NCBI GenBank assembly: GCA_003536545.1
Contig: DPZW01000080.1
Span: forward strand, 1-9,247
From: Rhodospirillaceae bacterium
GTDB lineage: Bacteria; Pseudomonadota; Alphaproteobacteria; UBA11073
DNA: 9,247 nucleotides
Reading direction: 5' to 3'
A program made the position numbers and the translations under genes. The notes under the pieces are model-generated. The model saw nothing but the letters and a program-made list of their open reading frames with translations, had not been told where the DNA came from and ran no database searches. Shown piece after piece: positions 5,984-9,247 of this stretch (its first letter is position 1; each line of letters starts with the position of its first letter).

Positions 5984-6742
5984 TTACAAAGACTGCATTT
6001 CTCGCAGATATCTAAAAAATAGGCTTTCCTGGGGCTTTTCGGGTTCTGGTACGGCCGCCATGGGCGGCTCTTCCACCTCAATTTCAGCTATTTCGACCTG
6101 AATTTCGGGGGGTGATTCTGCGGTTGGTTCCGCTAATTTTACCGCCAGGGGCTCGTTTTCATTTCCGGCCTGGGGCAATGGCAGTGGTGCGGCTTCCTTG
6201 AGCGGTGCAATGGCAGCTTCCGCCTGCGCAGTCAGCTCGCCGACCGCGGCTGTAATGCTGTCAGCCAACTCAGCCAGCGTTTCTGTGCCTGGACGGCGTA
6301 AGTAAGGATCAATTGCCAGGCCAAAATATTGTGCGACAATCTCGCCCATGTCCAAAAAATCATCAGATAAAACTTCGGGCTGGTCCAAATCAAATTCGGA
6401 AACTTTTTCCCATGGCACCAAGGTGTATTCCGTTTGAAAAGATTCCTCCATCATCACCGGCATCGGCAACATGGTCGCAGAGCATAGCTGGCTATAGTTT
6501 GCCGTAATACGGCCATCAATGCGGATCATCTGACCACTGCGCGTGCGGCGATAGCTGACTTCTGCGGAAAGATTACGCAAATATGGCAAACCAAATCGAT
6601 GTGCAAGCTCAGTGCATTCCTGCAGATTTGCATCAATCACCAGTGTATCAGTACTATTTGTGATTTCATCCAACCGGACTACAAAAGACAGTTCTGGCAC
6701 CGGCGGTTCGGCTGTCAGGTTTTGGAGTGCCGCCTGGTCCAT
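5984..6742 (-). CDS. DUF177 (YceD-like) protein with long acidic C-terminal extension
   Basis: YceD/DUF177 proteins are nearly always encoded just before rpmF. In E. coli YceD, and in plants, they are linked to 23S rRNA accumulation and processing; the biochemical role is unsettled. The core occupies about residues 15-152: the segment Tyr-Ser-Gln-Leu-Cys87-Ser around the single conserved cysteine, the acidic 119-131 stretch, and Asp-Met-Gly-Glu-Ile-Val-Ala...Asp-Pro-Tyr-Leu-Arg-Arg-Pro-Gly. After it comes a tail of about 100 residues rich in Pro, Glu and Ala. It ends Glu-Ser-Leu-Phe-Phe-Arg-Tyr-Leu-Arg, which resembles the short aromatic-hydrophobic end of ordinary members. At 252 residues it is longer than the usual 170-190. 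It begins 3 nt after the chaperone stop with a good GGAG at 6-nt spacing. Confidence 0.87.
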   Translation of the reverse strand: MDQAALQNLTAEPPVPELSFVVRLDEITNSTDTLVIDANLQECTELAHRFGLPYLRNLSAEVSYRRTRSGQMIRIDGRITANYSQLCSATMLPMPVMMEESFQTEYTLVPWEKVSEFDLDQPEVLSDDFLDMGEIVAQYFGLAIDPYLRRPGTETLAELADSITAAVGELTAQAEAAIAPLKEAAPLPLPQAGNENEPLAVKLAEPTAESPPEIQVEIAEIEVEEPPMAAVPEPEKPQESLFFRYLREMQSL

Positions 6743-6745
6743 TTT

Positions 6746-7279
6746 TTACTCCAGCGACGGCGCGGCAAAAGTAAATTCGCCATGCTTCATTTTCTGGATG
6801 TCTATTTCTGACAAATGTTCAAATTGTAGCCAGACATAATCTGACAATTTTTTAACGTGCGGACTCATTTCAGTTGTGCGAAAGACATTTCGGGCAAGTG
6901 CTTCACTCAGTTGCTTTTCATCTTTTGCTTGAAATGCATCTGCATAAGCGCGCAAACGGCCATTGAATCCTTCGCTCATCCGGCGGAAGTGCCGGGCAAC
7001 GCTAAGGTCACCTATGCCGATATGGCGCAGGTTGTGAGTGAAGTCGCGAAACATGGTGTCAAATAGCTCTTGGGCCATAGATTGCCCTGATTCTGTTGCA
7101 TCGGCCAAGAAATGAATCACCATTGATGCGTGCAGGATGATGCAATCAAATCGCCCATCCAGCGTATCGGGCACTCCGGCGTATAAATAAAGTTCGGGGG
7201 TGCGCGATTGGGTGACAATCACATCATAAATCTGGCTGGCGGTTTGCCGGCGGCGTTTGTTGGCTTGACCAAGAATCAT
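6746..7279 (-). CDS. Ubiquinol-cytochrome c chaperone family protein (CBP3-like)
   Basis: Relative of mitochondrial Cbp3/UQCC1, which binds newly made cytochrome b and assists assembly of the bc1 complex (complex III); an equivalent bacterial role is inferred from the family. Family blocks: Gly35-Val-Pro-Asp-Thr-Leu-Asp-Gly-Arg-Phe-Asp (35-45), the following hydrophobic helix with Leu-His-Ala, Leu-Phe-Asp-Thr-Met-Phe-Arg-Asp (72-79), and Gly88-Ile-Gly-Asp-Leu-Ser-Val (88-94). The 177-residue length fits bacterial members. No signal peptide or membrane segment is evident, so it is probably cytoplasmic or peripheral. The ATG lacks a Shine-Dalgarno sequence and is only 22 bp from the divergent bamE ATG. 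It is followed 3 nt later by the DUF177 gene, a common alphaproteobacterial pair. Confidence 0.9.
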   Translation of the reverse strand: MILGQANKRRRQTASQIYDVIVTQSRTPELYLYAGVPDTLDGRFDCIILHASMVIHFLADATESGQSMAQELFDTMFRDFTHNLRHIGIGDLSVARHFRRMSEGFNGRLRAYADAFQAKDEKQLSEALARNVFRTTEMSPHVKKLSDYVWLQFEHLSEIDIQKMKHGEFTFAAPSLE

Positions 7280-7294
7280 TCAGGGCTGTAATTT
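7265..7294 (+). promoter_or_regulatory. Candidate bamE promoter placing the start at the ATG
   Basis: TTGACC (7265-7270, 5 of 6) and TAATTT (7289-7294, 3 of 6) are 18 nt apart. Transcription would start at about 7301-7302, i.e. at the bamE ATG. The -35 lies in the first codons of the chaperone gene. On the opposite strand the overlapping TAAATT (7295-7290, 4 of 6) could be the chaperone -10, although I see no good -35 for it. Confidence 0.4.
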
Positions 7295-7301
7295 ACCCGT
7301 C

Positions 7302-7739
7302 ATGAACCGTTTTACCTATATCATCCTGATTGGCCTGCTGGCTGCCTGCTCTCCTATTCAGTCCCAACGTGGGCAACTTGTGTCTGATGAAGAGCTCACG
7401 CAGATCAAAACCGGCGAAACGGCCAAGCCCGAAGTGATTGCCTTGTTAGGCACCCCCACAAACATCAGCGCATTTGATGAAAATCAATGGTATTACATTG
7501 GCGAAGACACCAAGCAGATCGGGGTCAATCATCCCGAAACGGTGACCCGCCGCGTTGTTTCCCTGAAGTTTGACGAGACCGGTGTGCTCTCTGAAAAATC
7601 GGTACTGGGCAAAGAGGACGGCCAGGAAGTCGTTATGCACCCCGGGGCCACACGCGTATTGAGCAAAGAGCAGAATGTGCTGCAGCAATTGATTGGAAAT
7701 GTCGGCCGATTCTCTAAAGAAGGTGGCGGCGCCGAATAA
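7302..7739 (+). CDS. bamE: Outer-membrane protein assembly lipoprotein BamE (SmpA/OmlA family)
   Basis: Small lipoprotein of the BAM complex that helps fold beta-barrel proteins into the outer membrane. Seen: a lipoprotein signal with lipobox Leu-Ala-Ala-Cys16, then the SmpA/OmlA fold (about residues 24-105). This starts Gly-Gln-Leu-Val, continues with a helix leading to Lys-Pro-Glu-Val-Ile-Ala-Leu-Leu-Gly-Thr-Pro (the usual Val-x-x-Leu-Leu-Gly-x-Pro block), and then has the strand Gln-Trp-Tyr-Tyr-Ile-Gly. The C-terminal Leu-Gln-Gln-Leu-Ile-Gly-Asn-Val-Gly-Arg-Phe (127-137) is characteristic of alphaproteobacterial forms. The 145-residue length is normal. No Shine-Dalgarno sequence precedes the ATG, and the candidate promoter suggests a leaderless message. 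Transcribed away from the CBP3-like gene, as in many relatives. Confidence 0.92.
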   Translation: MNRFTYIILIGLLAACSPIQSQRGQLVSDEELTQIKTGETAKPEVIALLGTPTNISAFDENQWYYIGEDTKQIGVNHPETVTRRVVSLKFDETGVLSEKSVLGKEDGQEVVMHPGATRVLSKEQNVLQQLIGNVGRFSKEGGGAE

Positions 7740-7788
7740 AAGACCTGACGGGGTTGCGGCCCAAGCTTGGCGCGACTAAACCGGTTAA

Positions 7789-9174
7789 ATGGTCGCAGAA
7801 ACCCTGTCTGAAACGCTGCAATTTGAGCTGAGCGCGGAGACCCTTAACCAGATTGAAACCTGGTTAGAGGAGAAGAATCTTGATTCTGTTGTTGAGTTTG
7901 TCCGTGAATTGCACGCCTCAGATTTTGCTGACCTGATTGAAAAAATTGATCACACCCAGCGCGCCGAACTCATTCGCACGGCGCGGCAGTTTTTCACACC
8001 TGAGGTGTTTGAGTATCTTTCTTATGCATTACAGGAAACCGTTGCGCGCGAACTGGATCCCAAGGCAGTTGCCCAGATTTTATCTGAACTGGACAGTGAT
8101 GACGCGCTGAACATTATCGCAGAGCTAGAGGAAAAAACGCGTCAGCGTATTATGCATGAGTTGTCTGCCACCACGCGCGCGGAAATTGAAGAAGGCCTGG
8201 CCTTCCCGGAAAATTCTGCTGGCCGATTGATGCAACGCGAAGTGGTCGCCGTGCCGCAGTTCTGGACCGTGGGCAAAACACTGGATTACCTGCGCGCCGC
8301 ATCTGGTGATGAATTGCCGGAAGATTATTATGCAGTTTTCGCCATTGATGCGCTGCAGCGCGTATCAGGCCGCGTGCCGATCAGCCGCTTGCTTTCCACG
8401 CTGCGGTCTGTGCGCCTTCTGGATATTATGGATCAAAACGTGCAGCGTATTCCGGCTACGATGGATCAGGAGGAAGTTGCGTTTTTATTCCGCCGTTATG
8501 CATTGGTTTCAACGCCGGTGGTAGATGCGGACGAGCGGTTGCTGGGCGTGATTACAGTCGATGACGTCGTTGAAGTTATCGATGAAGAAGCCAGTGAAGA
8601 TATTTTAAAGCTTGCAAGTGTAGGCGGCGAAACCACAGATGCGACATCAGGCGTATGGATTACCGCATGGCACAGATTTGGCTGGCTATTTATTAATTTG
8701 CTGACCGCCATATTTGCCAGCCGCGTGATTTCACTGTTCAGTGGTTCGATTGAAAAAACCGTGGCACTCGCTGCGCTCGCCCCCATTGTGGCATCAATGG
8801 GCGGGAATACCGGAACGCAGACCCTGGCTGTTGCCGTACGTGCGCTGGCGACCAAGGAACTCACCATGGCAAACGCCGCGCGCGTGGTTTTTAAGGAAGC
8901 CATTGTGGGTGGAATTAACGGTGCATTCTTTGCCGTGCTGCTGGGAATGATTGCCGGCTGGATTTACAATGACATTGCCCTGGGCATCGTCATTGGCCTT
9001 GCGATGATTATCAATTTAATTTCAGCCGGATTTTTAGGCGCAATGATCCCGATTGCCCTGACCCGTTTTCGCTTTGACCCTGCGGTGGGATCGTCCGTCG
9101 TCCTCACCACCTTCACAGATTGTATCGGGTTTTTTGTGTTTTTGGGTCTGGCTAGCCTGTTTGTGGTTAAATAA
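7789..9174 (+). CDS. mgtE: MgtE-type magnesium transporter/channel
   Basis: Dimeric inner-membrane Mg2+ channel gated by cytoplasmic Mg2+. The acidic MgtE N domain (about 30-137) is followed by paired CBS domains (about 145-265), a connecting plug region (about 266-288), and a membrane domain of about five helices (from about 290 to 460). Pore-domain signatures are Pro332-Ile-Val-Ala-Ser-Met-Gly-Gly-Asn-Thr-Gly-Thr-Gln (332-344), and Arg-Phe-Asp430-Pro-Ala with Thr-Thr-Phe-Thr-Asp444. One of these two aspartates should match the ion-binding Asp432 of Thermus MgtE. At 461 residues it is full length. It starts 49 nt after bamE with no Shine-Dalgarno sequence. That gap is far too short for an M-box magnesium riboswitch, so Mg2+ control is probably at the protein level. 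Confidence 0.96.
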   Translation: MVAETLSETLQFELSAETLNQIETWLEEKNLDSVVEFVRELHASDFADLIEKIDHTQRAELIRTARQFFTPEVFEYLSYALQETVARELDPKAVAQILSELDSDDALNIIAELEEKTRQRIMHELSATTRAEIEEGLAFPENSAGRLMQREVVAVPQFWTVGKTLDYLRAASGDELPEDYYAVFAIDALQRVSGRVPISRLLSTLRSVRLLDIMDQNVQRIPATMDQEEVAFLFRRYALVSTPVVDADERLLGVITVDDVVEVIDEEASEDILKLASVGGETTDATSGVWITAWHRFGWLFINLLTAIFASRVISLFSGSIEKTVALAALAPIVASMGGNTGTQTLAVAVRALATKELTMANAARVVFKEAIVGGINGAFFAVLLGMIAGWIYNDIALGIVIGLAMIINLISAGFLGAMIPIALTRFRFDPAVGSSVVLTTFTDCIGFFVFLGLASLFVVK

Positions 9175-9177
9175 AGA

Positions 9178-9205
9178 CTGGCATCACGCCGCCAAATTTC
9201 ATAAT
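9178..9205 (+). promoter_or_regulatory. Candidate promoter of the tRNA gene
   Basis: CTGGCA (9178-9183, 4 of 6) and CATAAT (9200-9205, 5 of 6) are 16 nt apart. A start near 9212 would leave a short 5' leader of about 6 nt before the tRNA. It lies directly behind the mgtE stop, where no intrinsic terminator is visible, so mgtE may read through into the tRNA. Confidence 0.45.
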
Positions 9206-9217
9206 ACTAAAGGCCAA

Positions 9218-9247
9218 GCGGGTGTAGCTTAATGGTAAAGCTCCAGC
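9218..9247 (+). tRNA. 5' part of a tRNA gene, probably tRNA-Gly(UCC)
   Basis: The last 30 nt fit tRNA positions 1-31: acceptor strand GCGGGTG, the TA at positions 8-9, a 4-bp D stem (GCTT with AAGC) around the loop AATGGTA containing G18-G19, base 26 T, and the anticodon-stem strand CCAGC. The gene is cut before the anticodon, so the identity is inferred. The acceptor GCGGGTG and compact D loop match alphaproteobacterial tRNA-Gly(UCC) as I know it. Confidence 0.85.

Noticed and set aside
7761..7770. Perfect palindrome CCAAGCTTGG between bamE and mgtE, considered as a terminator.
   Set aside because: There is no loop and no T-run after it, so it cannot form a normal intrinsic terminator hairpin.
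7740..7788. A magnesium riboswitch (M-box) upstream of mgtE.
   Set aside because: The bamE-mgtE gap is only 49 nt, far shorter than an M-box, and shows none of its structure.
3574..7789. The 10-mer ACCGGTTAAA occurs both at 3574-3583 (before ihfA) and at 7780-7789 (before mgtE), with a palindromic core.
   Set aside because: Two copies in different positions relative to their genes and on different strands relative to transcription. One overlaps the mgtE start codon. Not enough to claim a shared operator.
1..9247. A hidden mobile, defence or secondary-metabolite system.
   Set aside because: Every long stretch is covered by a recognised housekeeping gene in conserved order, with no transposase, integrase, direct-repeat array, attachment site or composition break visible.

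Overview
The window is a compact block of housekeeping genes from an alphaproteobacterium of moderate GC content. The lineage evidence is a CBP3-type ubiquinol-cytochrome c chaperone beside a DUF177/YceD protein, the order rpmF-plsX-fabH-ihfA-merR on one strand, and an OmlA/BamE lipoprotein read divergently from the chaperone. I cannot name the genus. The L32 protein keeps all four zinc-binding cysteines, which from memory argues mildly against the Rhizobiales, Rhodobacterales and Caulobacterales.

Layout. From the left edge to about 7.28 kb every gene lies on the minus strand. In the order of transcription (right to left) they are: chaperone and DUF177 (3 nt apart); rpmF, plsX and fabH (ribosomal L32 and the start of phospholipid and fatty-acid synthesis); ihfA and a MerR-type regulator (12 nt apart); mltB and rlpA (4-nt overlap); and dacA, which runs off the left edge. 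From 7302 the genes lie on the plus strand: bamE, mgtE and the first 30 nt of a tRNA, probably tRNA-Gly(UCC).

How it fits together. plsX and fabH supply the acyl-phosphate and acyl-ACP entry points for membrane lipid. mltB, rlpA and dacA remodel peptidoglycan in the periplasm. bamE serves outer-membrane protein assembly, and mgtE imports Mg2+. Nearly all the genes therefore serve envelope growth or core metabolism. Good sigma70-like promoters can be read in front of dacA and rpmF. Weaker ones lie in front of ihfA, bamE and the tRNA. Gaps inside the other gene groups are short or negative, so they are probably co-transcribed.

I see no mobile element, CRISPR array, toxin-antitoxin pair, phage gene or defence locus, and no new multi-gene system. 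The points worth a second look are regulatory: a perfect inverted repeat made of two GANTC sites inside the candidate ihfA promoter, a GANTC site touching the dacA -10 box, and a 22-bp divergent bamE/chaperone gap where both genes may share a symmetric -10 element and have almost no leader. A DUF177 protein with a long acidic Pro/Glu/Ala tail also stands out. No gene-free stretch exceeds about 110 bp.
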